A stretch of DNA of 44,888 nt from Archaeoglobus_B sp964471215 (GTDB lineage Archaea > Halobacteriota > Archaeoglobi > Archaeoglobales > Archaeoglobaceae). Below are positions 1-9,200 of the stretch, piece by piece. Position 1 is the first letter of the stretch. Each line of letters opens with the position of its first letter. The DNA lies in contig CAYYFC010000009.1 of NCBI GenBank assembly GCA_964471215.1, positions 1 to 44,888 on the forward strand, given 5' to 3'. A program made the translations under genes and the position numbers. The notes under the pieces were generated by a model. That model made no database searches and was not told where the DNA came from. It saw nothing but the letters and a program-made list of their open reading frames with translations.

Positions 1-2
1 AA

Positions 3-59
3 GAACTTGATGAAATTGAGGCTGAGATGGAGAAGGGAGAGAAGTATATGCTTGAATGA
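3..59 (+). CDS. Antitoxin, C-terminal end only (partial)
   Basis: Only the last 18 codons are in the window. They are rich in Glu and Lys and end in a TGA that overlaps the start codon of the following RelE-like toxin. An acidic small protein translationally coupled to a RelE/ParE toxin is typical of the antitoxin of a type II pair. The family cannot be named from this fragment. Confidence 0.55.
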   Translation, partial: ELDEIEAEMEKGEKYMLE

Positions 60-313
60 TGTTCAAAGTTTATCTTAGCAGGCAAGCCAAGAAATTCCTT
101 GAAAAGCTCGATGAAGATACGAGAAAAAGGATCAAGGAAAAGCTCAAACTCTTCGCCAATAATCCCTTTGCTCTACCTTATAAAAAGATTAAAGGTCGTG
201 AGAACACTTACAGGATTCGTGTTGGTGATTATAGAATAATCTACTCCGTTAGAGGTTATGAAGTTAGAATTCTAAAGATTGATAAACGGGAAAGAGTTTA
301 TGATCGTCTTTAG
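56..313 (+). CDS. relE: RelE/ParE-family toxin
   Basis: An 85-residue basic protein with the RelE/ParE fold pattern: an N-terminal strand and Lys/Arg-rich helices (FKVYLSRQAKKFLEKL), then GRENTYRIRVGDYRIIY and a C-terminal VRILKIDKRERVY strand. Archaeal RelE proteins cleave mRNA in the ribosomal A site; ParE relatives target gyrase, so the exact target is not certain. The start overlaps the stop of the upstream antitoxin (ATGA), so the two are translationally coupled. A second ATG follows directly at 59. Its place next to an integrase relic suggests it was cargo that stabilises an integrated element. Confidence 0.85.
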   Translation: MMFKVYLSRQAKKFLEKLDEDTRKRIKEKLKLFANNPFALPYKKIKGRENTYRIRVGDYRIIYSVRGYEVRILKIDKRERVYDRL

Positions 314-386
314 CACTTTAATTCAGCTTCCTCTCTCTATCTATATTCTTCTTACATCTCACTGGAGATGGTAATCTTTATTTTTA

Positions 387-400
387 TTCTTGATCAAGAA
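387..400. promoter_or_regulatory. Perfect 14-bp palindrome, possible operator of the int(N) gene
   Basis: TTCTTGATCAAGAA is a perfect inverted repeat between a T-rich TATA-like box (about 377-386) and the ATG at 406. Its position over the expected transcription start is where a repressor would block initiation. The downstream product has a ribbon-helix-helix-like N-terminus, a fold that commonly binds short palindromes, so autoregulation is possible. This is inference from position and symmetry alone. Confidence 0.35.
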
Positions 401-405
401 TTATC

Positions 406-641
<236 letters not shown>

Positions 642-748
642 TCAACTCTGTTTACTCAGAACAGTATTTAAATCTTTCCTACCCTTACTTATATATTAGA
701 ATATTATGATTTAAATATTATTTTAATTCAGCCAGGTATCGGTTCCTG

Positions 749-1465
749 CTAATAAAAGAAGTAATTTAGATTCGGGAGATTACCGTATATTAAAAGCAAA
801 ACGAATACAAAAATCGGCTGATGGATAAAATATATTTTTAAGGAGTTCCTGCCGGCAATGCACACGATTTTACACATTTTTCCAAGAAATCTCAGCTCTG
901 GAAATTCACTCCACCTCTTCCACACGAATCCGAACCACAACCCCAGCAGATAAACTCCAAACCATGGAAATATTGGAAAGTAGTCGAGAGTGAAGAATAT
1001 GTACGGTGTTATTCCAAGGGGTAAAAGCATGAGGTTATCTGCATGAACTTCTTCCACAAATAACGAGCATATTATAAATAAAGGGATAAAGATAGGGATA
1101 CGTCTTCCGATTTTGTAGAAGGGGACAGCTAGAATGCTTGCCAGGCCGAGAAAATGAAGTACTCCAAAGTATATAGTCCCTCTTTTTAAGAACAAGAGAG
1201 TAGCAATAGTTACGGAAAAACCTAGCAATGTCAATTTAAGAAACCTCATTAAAATTCTCCTCAAACTCCTCCTTCTAGAATAGCTTATGTTGAAACACAG
1301 ACCAGATACGAAAACGAAGATTGAAGCTGTTATGTATGCCAGTAACTGCGAAAAAAGCGTTATGGGAAAGTTCAGGAAATACTGGAGATCGGTTATGAAA
1401 TTTGAAAAGAGCATGAGAAAAACGCCAATACCTCTTAAGAAATCTATCTCCCAGATTCTGCTCAT
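749..1465 (-). CDS. DUF1624/heparan-acetyltransferase-like membrane protein
   Basis: A 238-residue, very hydrophobic protein with about seven membrane segments. It opens with RIWEIDFLRGIGVFLML, which matches the 'R..eiD.lRG..i..M' start of the DUF1624 / acyltransferase-3-like family, and ends with an S.kiYfiHQPi segment also typical of that family. Members move acyl groups across or at the membrane; the substrate is unknown here. Its ATG overlaps the ftsZ stop (ATGA), so it is translated from the ftsZ message. Coupling to a division gene may hint at a cell-envelope role, but this is only inference. Confidence 0.7.
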   Translation of the reverse strand: MSRIWEIDFLRGIGVFLMLFSNFITDLQYFLNFPITLFSQLLAYITASIFVFVSGLCFNISYSRRRSLRRILMRFLKLTLLGFSVTIATLLFLKRGTIYFGVLHFLGLASILAVPFYKIGRRIPIFIPLFIICSLFVEEVHADNLMLLPLGITPYIFFTLDYFPIFPWFGVYLLGLWFGFVWKRWSEFPELRFLGKMCKIVCIAGRNSLKIYFIHQPIFVFVLLLIYGNLPNLNYFFY

Positions 1466-2544
1466 CTTACGAAATCTATCCCGAATTTCCTTGAAAGCCT
1501 AGGTGTTTTCTTACCGAATATCTGGGGTGACCTTACACCCGTTATTATAACGAGTGTTCTCATGGTGTTTTCAAGCTCGGGATCTATCATCGCACCCCAT
1601 ATTATCCTCGCCTCCGGATCTATTTTGTTGTATATCTCCTCTATGACACTCTCAGCTTCTTCAACTGTCATATCAGGCCCACCTGTAACATTCACAAGCG
1701 CAGATTTCGCACCTGTTATGTCAACATCCAGCAACGGGCTTCTCAGTGCCTTTCTCACTGATTCGCTTGCCTTATCCTCACCGCTTGCCTCTCCAAGACC
1801 TATCATTGCGACACCTCCCTTCTCCATCACTGTCCTTATATCGGCGAAGTCTAGGTTGACAAGAGCCGGCTTCGTTATAAGCTCTGTTATTCCCTTTACA
1901 GCCCTCATTAGTATTTCATCCGCAACCTTAAAAGCGAGATTTATCGGGTAATTTGGAACTACCTCGAGAAGCTTATCGTTAGGAACAACTATGACTGTAT
2001 CAACAACTTCTCTAAGCCTTTCCAGCCCAGCCTCAGCGTTTTCTCTTCTTACAGCACCCTCCGCAGAGAAAGGAAATGTTACAACCGCTATTGTGAGTGC
2101 CCCAGCTTCCTGCGCAGCTTCTGCAATGATCGGAGATGCACCGGTTCCCGTTCCACCACCCAATCCACATGTTATGAATACCATATCGGCCCCTTCCACA
2201 GCCCTCTTTATATCCTCCTCATTCTCCTTGGCAGCCTCTTCACCTATCTGGGGAAGGCTACCTGCTCCAAGTCCCCTAGTCCTCCTCCTTCCAATCAATA
2301 TCCTCTTATGAGCTTTGGTATAGCAGAGATGCTGCGCATCTGTATTTATGGCTATCAATTCCGCTCCCTCTATTCCCTCCTCGTACATCCTTGTTATCGT
2401 GTTGCATCCTGCTCCTCCAACCCCTATAACCTTTATCACGGTCTTTAAACCCTCAAGGGTCTGCAAAATCTCCTCTTCTAAATCTTCTGCAGGTTTCCTA
2501 TCCATTTCCGCCCTAGCAATTGCATCCCTAATCCAGGATTCCAT
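1462..2544 (-). CDS. ftsZ: Cell division GTPase FtsZ
   Basis: A 360-residue tubulin-superfamily GTPase that polymerises into the division ring. Visible motifs: IGVGGAGCNT (residues 40-49) for nucleotide binding, the tubulin signature GGGTGTGA (129-136), and NLDFADI in the T7-type loop that completes the GTPase site of the next subunit. The C-terminus ends soon after a SPQIFG motif seen in archaeal FtsZ1-type proteins. An upstream in-frame extension exists, but the ATG at 2544 is preceded by a strong GGGAGGA ribosome site and a TATA-like box near 2580-2590, so it is the likely start. It heads a two-gene unit with the DUF1624 protein. Confidence 0.95.
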   Translation of the reverse strand: MESWIRDAIARAEMDRKPAEDLEEEILQTLEGLKTVIKVIGVGGAGCNTITRMYEEGIEGAELIAINTDAQHLCYTKAHKRILIGRRRTRGLGAGSLPQIGEEAAKENEEDIKRAVEGADMVFITCGLGGGTGTGASPIIAEAAQEAGALTIAVVTFPFSAEGAVRRENAEAGLERLREVVDTVIVVPNDKLLEVVPNYPINLAFKVADEILMRAVKGITELITKPALVNLDFADIRTVMEKGGVAMIGLGEASGEDKASESVRKALRSPLLDVDITGAKSALVNVTGGPDMTVEEAESVIEEIYNKIDPEARIIWGAMIDPELENTMRTLVIITGVRSPQIFGKKTPRLSRKFGIDFVR

Positions 2545-2700
2545 AGTTTGTCCTCCCGTTTTTATACTTTCTTTATAATAGTATATAAGTCTTATCACAA
2601 CGAAATAGGATGAATTCAGACCCTGTAAGTATCCAGAACATAAACCGTTCACAGAACCGCCCCTTTTAAGGAATATTTAACCATATTAAGGGACGATTCT

Positions 2701-2780
2701 GTCATCACGGACACCCGACGCCCCTTCACTGCAGTGGCTCATATTCATTGCCCTACGGATCTCGGAACGATCGGGGCACG
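2701..2780 (-). ncRNA. Candidate small RNA in a GC-rich island
   Basis: These 80 bases contain 49 G or C (about 61%), far above the AT-rich flanks. Read on the minus strand, the GC-rich part starts at 2780, about 26 bases after a TATA-like box (GTATAAGAT, about 2801-2810), where transcription should begin. The RNA would contain GCCCCGA near its 5' end and the complementary TCGGG and GGGGC near its 3' end, so a long hairpin is possible. It ends near GTGATGACAGAA, which could fit the 3' ACA of a single-hairpin H/ACA guide RNA. Family and ends are guesses. Confidence 0.35.
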
Positions 2781-3295
2781 TTAGATGTTATAACCAACAT
2801 ATCTTATACTTTTTGTTGAATATATATTTTAATTAACGAGAAAGTTGGAGATAGAAAGAAATACAGCTTCTGCTTACGTTATTGCACTAAGGGGTTTAAA
2901 ATTAATTAACATTGCTTAATGCTCCTTGAATTGGAAACTGTGTTGAACCCGTTGAATTTCATCTCATGTTTTTTAAAAGGCATCAAGATCGATTGGCAAA
3001 TCTATTCACATTTTAAAAACATTGAACTCCTCGATATCAAATTAAATACATTAGAAAAACCGTAAAAAGGTTTAACGGAGCATTCATATCACTCAATCCT
3101 TTTTAATAAACTCTTATACAGACAGGTTGCAGCGCAGCCACTCAATTTGATTGTCTTATTCCAATTCCACCCCGGTATCACAGGCGTTTCTTTGCAGATT
3201 TATCCTCTGAGATATTGTGGATTTCCACACATTTCCATCCCATCTCTATATTACGAGACATTTTACCTTAAAACTTAGCCTTTAAGCTAGCAAAG

Positions 3296-3305
3296 CTTAT
3301 ATTAT
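3296..3305 (+). promoter_or_regulatory. TATA-like box of the homocysteine-synthesis operon
   Basis: CTTATATTAT is centred about 26 bases before the ATG at 3326, which predicts a leaderless transcript starting at or next to the start codon. Confidence 0.5.
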
Positions 3306-3325
3306 CTACGTTATACACAGATCTT

Positions 3326-4801
3326 ATGAAAAGAATTGAGGAAATAAATCAGAAGATAAGAGAAGGAAATGTATGTGTTGTCACAGCTGAAGAAATGAAG
3401 GAAATAGTATCGGAGCTTGGAGCTGAAAAGGCTGCAAAGGAAGTTGATGTTGTAACAACTGGAACTTTCGGTGCTATGTGCTCATCTGGTGTTTTTATGA
3501 ATTTCGGTCATTCCGATCCGCCCATAAAAATGCAGAGGGTATGGTTGAACGACGTTGAAGCGTACACAGGTATAGCTGCAGTTGACGCTTTTCTGGGAGT
3601 AACCCAGCTTTCAGAATCGAGAGAAGATTATGGTGGCGCACATGTCATTGAGGATTTTGTGAGCGGAAGAGATGTTGAGCTAAGAGCTGTAGGGTACGGA
3701 ACGGACTGCTATCCAAGAAGGACTATAGTTACAGAGATATCGCTCGAAGATCTAAATCAGGCTATAATGGTTAATCCCAGAAACGCCTATCAGAGATATA
3801 AGGCAGCAACGAATTCTTCCGACAGAATACTCAGAACTTACATGGGAACTCTCCTCCCAAACTTCGGAAATGTAACGTTTGCCGGAACTGGAGAGATATC
3901 ACCTCTTAACAACGATCCCGAATTCAGAACAATTGGAATCGGTACGAGGATATTTCTCTGTGGTGCTAAGGGTTACATAATAGGTGAAGGAACTCAGCAT
4001 TCACCTCCGTTTGGAACTCTAATGGTCAGGGGAGATCTGAAGGATATGAAGCCGGAGTTTCTGAAGGCAATTGTCATGCCGGGATACGGTGTGACGATAT
4101 GCCTTGGGATAGGAATACCTATTCCGATACTGGATGAGGATATGGCAAGGGCTACTGCTATAAGGGATCATCAGATAACTACGGAGATAATAGATTTCGG
4201 AGTTCCCAGAAGGGATAGACCTGTTGTGAAAAAGGTCACTTATGCTGAACTGAAGAGCGGGAAGGTTGAGATAAACGGTGAGGAGGTTAGGGTTTCTCCC
4301 CTATCGAGTTTTTACATGGCTAGAAAGGTCATGAAGGAGTTAAAGAAGATGATAGAGAGAGGGGAGTTTTACCTGACAGAACCAGTTGAGAGGCTGTCGA
4401 GAAGGGGAGTTCTGAAGCCCATGAGGCAGAAAGAGATAAAGCTAGTGAAGAGCGTTATGACAAAGGCCATAACTATATCTCCGGATTTGAGCGTTGAAGA
4501 GGCATCTAGAATAATAATTCAGAAGAGCGTAAACCATCTCCCCGTCGTAGATGAGAGAGGAGTTCTAGTCGGAATAATTACGTCATGGGATGTTGCGAAA
4601 GCTGTTGCCATGGGGAAAATAGGGAGAGTTGCGGATGTAATGACTAGAAAGGTTATTACTGCAACTCCTGATGAGCCCATAGAGTCAGCTGCAAGGAAGA
4701 TGGAGAGATACGATATATCTGCCCTGCCCGTTATCGATGCCAAGAGAAGGGTGATAGGTATGGTGACCAGCGAAGATTTAAGTAAACTACTGGCGAGGTA
4801 A
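3326..4801 (+). CDS. L-aspartate semialdehyde sulfurtransferase (DUF39-CBS, homocysteine synthesis)
   Basis: A 491-residue protein of the DUF39 'homocysteine biosynthesis' family (MJ0100/MA1821 type), which with its partner ferredoxin converts aspartate semialdehyde to homocysteine in archaea lacking the usual route. The DUF39 part spans about residues 1-370 and keeps two cysteines in conserved surroundings: Cys52 in FGAMCSSG and Cys128 in GTDCYPRR, at about the positions of the two essential cysteines of the family. Two CBS motifs follow (about 376-490), probably binding a nucleotide or methionine-pathway ligand for control. The NIL-ferredoxin gene starts 4 bases after this gene ends, so they form an operon. 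Confidence 0.9.
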   Translation: MKRIEEINQKIREGNVCVVTAEEMKEIVSELGAEKAAKEVDVVTTGTFGAMCSSGVFMNFGHSDPPIKMQRVWLNDVEAYTGIAAVDAFLGVTQLSESREDYGGAHVIEDFVSGRDVELRAVGYGTDCYPRRTIVTEISLEDLNQAIMVNPRNAYQRYKAATNSSDRILRTYMGTLLPNFGNVTFAGTGEISPLNNDPEFRTIGIGTRIFLCGAKGYIIGEGTQHSPPFGTLMVRGDLKDMKPEFLKAIVMPGYGVTICLGIGIPIPILDEDMARATAIRDHQITTEIIDFGVPRRDRPVVKKVTYAELKSGKVEINGEEVRVSPLSSFYMARKVMKELKKMIERGEFYLTEPVERLSRRGVLKPMRQKEIKLVKSVMTKAITISPDLSVEEASRIIIQKSVNHLPVVDERGVLVGIITSWDVAKAVAMGKIGRVADVMTRKVITATPDEPIESAARKMERYDISALPVIDAKRRVIGMVTSEDLSKLLAR

Positions 4802-4805
4802 TCTT

Positions 4806-5192
4806 ATGCGCCTGCTCCTAAAGTTCGATGCCAGAACGAGTAGGGAACCGATAATATCTCTTATAACGCTCAAAACAAATGCACTGATAAATATACTAAG
4901 AGCGAACATAGGTGCTAGGAGCGGAGAGATGATAGTAGAGATAGACGACACAAAGGTAAAGGAGGTTGAGGAGATACTTAAGAAGCACGGAGTTGAATTG
5001 ATAGAACTCGGAGAAGGTGTTATAAAAGATGAGGAGAAGTGCATACACTGTGGACTGTGTATAAGCATATGCCCCGTAGATGTGTTCAAGTTCGACAAAG
5101 AGTTCAAAGTCGTAACGGAACCCTCGAAATGCATACACTGCGGTGTGTGCGTAAACGTGTGCCCCAGAAGAGCCCTATTCCTTCCCATGTAA
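4806..5192 (+). CDS. NIL-domain 4Fe-4S ferredoxin, partner of the DUF39 sulfurtransferase
   Basis: A 128-residue protein. Residues 1-75 form an NIL-type ligand domain as found beside methionine-related proteins; the rest has two ferredoxin motifs, CIHCGLCISICP and CIHCGVCVNVCP, enough for two 4Fe-4S clusters. It matches the MA1822-type partner required for sulfur transfer in homocysteine synthesis. It follows the DUF39-CBS gene by 4 bases. Its 3' end overlaps the convergent EamA gene by 18 bases. Confidence 0.9.
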   Translation: MRLLLKFDARTSREPIISLITLKTNALINILRANIGARSGEMIVEIDDTKVKEVEEILKKHGVELIELGEGVIKDEEKCIHCGLCISICPVDVFKFDKEFKVVTEPSKCIHCGVCVNVCPRRALFLPM

Positions 5193-5987
5193 AACAATAA
5201 AAATGCTTAATATTATCATGAATGCCCCAATCAACTGTTTCATTGTCAAAATCTCATTAAATACTATGTATCCGAAAAATCCTGCAGACAGAGGTTCTGC
5301 TAGAGCTAATAAAGGTGCTTTTTCTGTTCTGCAGTATTTTATCCCGTAATTCAAAATTGTGAATGCAAGAGAAGTAGGAATTATACCTAAGCCAACTATC
5401 CATATAAACTTAAAGCTCAAAACCCTTATAAGTTCTTCCATGTAAAAAAAAGCTGCTGGAGATAAGAATACTGTCGAAAAAAACAGATTTAGAAACGTTA
5501 TATCGAGTGATGACATGTACTGTCTCATCTCCTTTACGAGTATGAAGAATATTGCGTAGAGAAATCCCGAGAGCAAACCGCACAGTATTCCTATGGATAT
5601 CGTTCCGTAAGGTGATAGCATAAGGTATAGGCCAAGCATGCTTATGGGCAAAGCTAGAATGGATGTTCTCTCAACCTCTTCTCCTCTGAGCATCAATATG
5701 ACTATTACATAGATGGGGGCCATGTAAAGGAGTAGTGCAGAGGTTGCAACCTCTATCAGCTGTATTGATGATATGTAGAAGAGAATTGTGAGAGTGTTTA
5801 CTAAGGCTAGCAGAAAAACCTTTCCAATCTTCTCAATTCTTATCCTTCTGATCAATGGAAGCATGAAGATGAATCCAAAAGACAATCTCAGGAAAGTCAC
5901 GAGAATTGGATTTGTCCCTATGCTTCTCACAAAAATTGCCAGAGAACCCATTAGTATCCCAGCCAGAATTACCGTAAGACATCTCAT
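5175..5987 (-). CDS. EamA/DMT-family transporter
   Basis: About 270 residues with roughly ten membrane segments arranged as two EamA repeats; the second contains the family pattern ending in LALAEPLSAGFFGYIVFNE. Such proteins export amino acids or other metabolites, and the substrate cannot be told. The start is uncertain: the ATG at 5987 (MRCLTVILAG) sits right at the first membrane segment but its AAGGAG is directly adjacent, while a TTG at 6035 would add 16 residues. The 3' end overlaps the ferredoxin gene by 18 bases, tail to tail. Confidence 0.8.
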   Translation of the reverse strand: MRCLTVILAGILMGSLAIFVRSIGTNPILVTFLRLSFGFIFMLPLIRRIRIEKIGKVFLLALVNTLTILFYISSIQLIEVATSALLLYMAPIYVIVILMLRGEEVERTSILALPISMLGLYLMLSPYGTISIGILCGLLSGFLYAIFFILVKEMRQYMSSLDITFLNLFFSTVFLSPAAFFYMEELIRVLSFKFIWIVGLGIIPTSLAFTILNYGIKYCRTEKAPLLALAEPLSAGFFGYIVFNEILTMKQLIGAFMIILSIFIVLHGKE

Positions 5988-6220
5988 CTCCTTGAATGTG
6001 ACCAAACAGCAATAAAACAGTTTCCTTGCAATCAAATAAACTTAACTAAGAGACTGTAAAACTCAATTTTTCGTGCGAAACGTCACGACATTCATATATA
6101 ACGTTTCCCTGTTATGATACTTCTGTCTGTTAAAATTAAATACTTTATGTAAATTCATTTGTTTTTAATTCAAAGTCTAGAAATCGTAATGCATAACTTC
6201 AGTCAGCTGGATAGGATTTC

Positions 6221-9200
6221 ATGGAATTCATAAAAGACATAAGCGAGGAACTTAAGAGCTCATATCTGGATTACGCGATGAGCGTAATAGTCAGCAGAGC
6301 ATTACCGGATGTAAGAGATGGGCTGAAACCCGTTCAACGCAGAATTCTCTGGACTATGTTCGAAATGGGTTTGAGACATGATAAACCGCACAAGAAATGC
6401 GCGAGGGTTGTGGGTGAATGCTTTATAAAGGGCACACTCGTCTTCACGCCGAAAGGGCTGGTTTCTATAGAGGATCTTAAAGTCGGTGACGAGGTCTATA
6501 CGCAAAATGGGGTTAAAAGGGTAAAGGAAATTTACATAATGCCTAAACAGAAATTAGTCGAAGTGATTCTTGAAAATGGATTGAGAAACGTGTGCACGAG
6601 GAATCAGATGTTTAAGGTATTAACAGGCGACTCGGAGATTGTTTGGAAGAAGGCGGAAGAGTTGAGAAGAGGTGATTTGATAGTTCTTAGATCTATCTTT
6701 CCAGATATAAGGAAAAAGAGAAGTTTAATGGGATTTGTTCTGGATGAGGGTTTAGCATATTTCCTGGGTTTAATCGCGTTTAAGAAGGTCAGAAAATCCT
6801 CAGACATATGTATTCGATACGAAAACAAAGATATTGTGAACAGAATTAAAGATTTTTTCGAGAAGAAATTTGAAGCTAAAACAGAAGTGGATGATGGGTG
6901 TATAGTTATTCGGGGATGCGATGAGAAACTTCTGAACGTGCTCGAAGCCTGCACATCAAATCCGGTAATGATTTTGGATGAGATCTCGAAGTCGCCCAGA
7001 GATGTAATATATTCATTTATAGCGGGAATAATTGATTGCTGCGGTTTGATCGATCGCAACAGACTGATTATAAGGATCCGTAACGAAGAGTTTTTGAGAA
7101 GATTACAGGTTCTTTTATTTGCCCTTGGAATACCGTCAAATCTTTACTGTAATATTCTTTCAGAAACAGAAGCAGATGAATACCGTTTGGAGATAATAGA
7201 ACCCTTCCTCGAGAAGCTTGCTGGAAAATTGGAAAGATTTTGCTCGATATTGAACTGTAAGGATAAAGGACTGTATTCAGACGTTAAATTTTGGAAAATC
7301 AAGTGCAATCCGGCTATAGGTGTCTTTAAAGGAAAGAATTTGAATTTTTACGGATCAAAAGATGTAAAAACGTCAGAGTGTATCGATAAGATTGAGAGGG
7401 ATAACGTCAGAGAGGATCTGTTTTTTATAAAGGTTAAGGAGGTAAAAGAATTCGGATGCGACGTTACTTTTGATATTCAGGTGGATGATGAACACGAGTT
7501 CATAGCCAACGGTATGGTAGTTCATAACTGCCTCGGTAAATACCATCCTCATGGAGATTTGCCTGTTTACGAGTCCCTTGTAAGAATGGCACAGGATTTC
7601 GTTATGCGATATCCATTAGTAGATGGGCAGGGTAACTTTGGATCGATAGACGGTGATGAGCCTGCTGCGATGAGATACTGTATAACTTCAGACAGTCTCG
7701 TAGTCACTGAGATTGGATTGATAAAGATATGCGAGATAGCCAATGCGGAACCGAATTCCGATAAGAAAATAGAGTTAAGGGTTCTATCTGCAAACGGTAG
7801 GATAAACGTCTCGGACAAATTATTTCATTCTGGTAGACATAGAGTTTTGAGGATCAGAACGGAATTCGGGTATGAGATAGAGGGTACATTTAACCATCCA
7901 ATAGCTGTTCTTGAAAGGGATGAAAAAGGCAGACCTAAACTCAGGTGGAAACTGCTTTCTAAGATAAAAAGAGGGGATTACGTTGCTATAAACAGATATG
8001 TACCAATTGACTGGAGAAACTACAGGTTTAAACTGAACGGCAGGATATTGGAAGTGGATGAAGATATAGCTGAGCTAATAGGTCTTTTAATGTGTAAAGG
8101 TGTTAAAATCGATTTGGATGAAAAGAGAATTTCCATTGTTACAGATAACGATGATTCGATTGATGATATAGTTATAGGATTTGAAAAGATGTTTAAAAGG
8201 CTAGAACTCAAAGGATTTGTAAGCAAGAAAAACGGTAGGACTTGTGAGGTAAAATGCGATGGACTTTGCAGGATTGCCGAGATGCTTGGGTTATCTGGTA
8301 AAAAAGAAGTACCAGCTTCAATACTCAGGAGTTCAAAAAGTGTACAGATGAAATTCCTTAAATCTCTTTTCAAAAATTCGGGCTTTATAGATTTAAAGAA
8401 CAAACGTGTATTCTACGTTTTAGACGACCGGGAATTTGCCAAACAACTTCAGATTCTGCTTCTAAACTTTGGAATAATTTCGTCGATCGGCTGTTGCGAT
8501 AACGGCTATACATTGACGATTTATGGATCAGATGCAAGGAAATTCGTTGAACAACTCGAAATTACACCGGATATGGCATACAAAGACACGAATGGAACTG
8601 ATTACGATGAGATTCCTTTTCTTTCGGAATATCTGGGTAAGAAATACAGAGAGCTCGCAAGGTTTGAAGGTATAGGCAGGTATGAATTTCTTGAGAAGAA
8701 TATAGAGTACTTGAAGGATGTACTTGACCGCGAGGATCTGAATCTCGTAATCTTCTTTTTAAAGACAAGATACTTCTTTGACAGGGTAGTTGATATCAGA
8801 GAAAACGGTGAAAGGGAAGTTTACTCGATAAGGGTTCTTTCAAAGTGCCATTCATTTGTTGCAAACGGTTTCATAAACCACAACACCGAATGCAGGCTTA
8901 CGAGAATAGCCGAGGAGTTGTTATCGGATATAGATAAGGATACTGTTGACTTCATGCCAAATTTCGACGCGACTCTGAGAGAACCAGTTATATTACCAGC
9001 AAAAATACCAAATCTTCTTGTAAATGGATGTACAGGGATTGCAGTTGGTATGACGACAAATATGCCGCCACATAACCTGAGAGAGGTATGTGATGCCATA
9101 ATAGCTTATATAAGAAATCCAGACATAACCGTTGAGGAACTCATGAGATATATAAAGGGTCCGGATTTTCCGACCGGCGGAATTGTCATCGGAAGGGAGG

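Larger units (their letters stand above)
2545..3325. other. Gene-poor 0.8-kb region between divergent ftsZ and the DUF39-CBS gene
   Basis: No convincing protein gene. It holds the ftsZ promoter (TATA-like about 2576-2590), a GC-rich island at 2701-2780 listed separately as a candidate RNA, long AT-rich stretches, and at its right end the promoter of the gene at 3326. On the minus strand about 3125-3262 a short reading frame with several in-frame stops looks weakly coding and may be a dead gene. Confidence 0.6.

Noticed and set aside
1562..2578. Several plus-strand frames rich in Ser, Ala and Pro
   Set aside because: They are antisense reflections of ftsZ, which is clearly the coding strand.
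8562..9099. Minus-strand frames opposite the end of intein 2
   Set aside because: They lie antisense to conserved intein and GyrA sequence and have no signals of their own.
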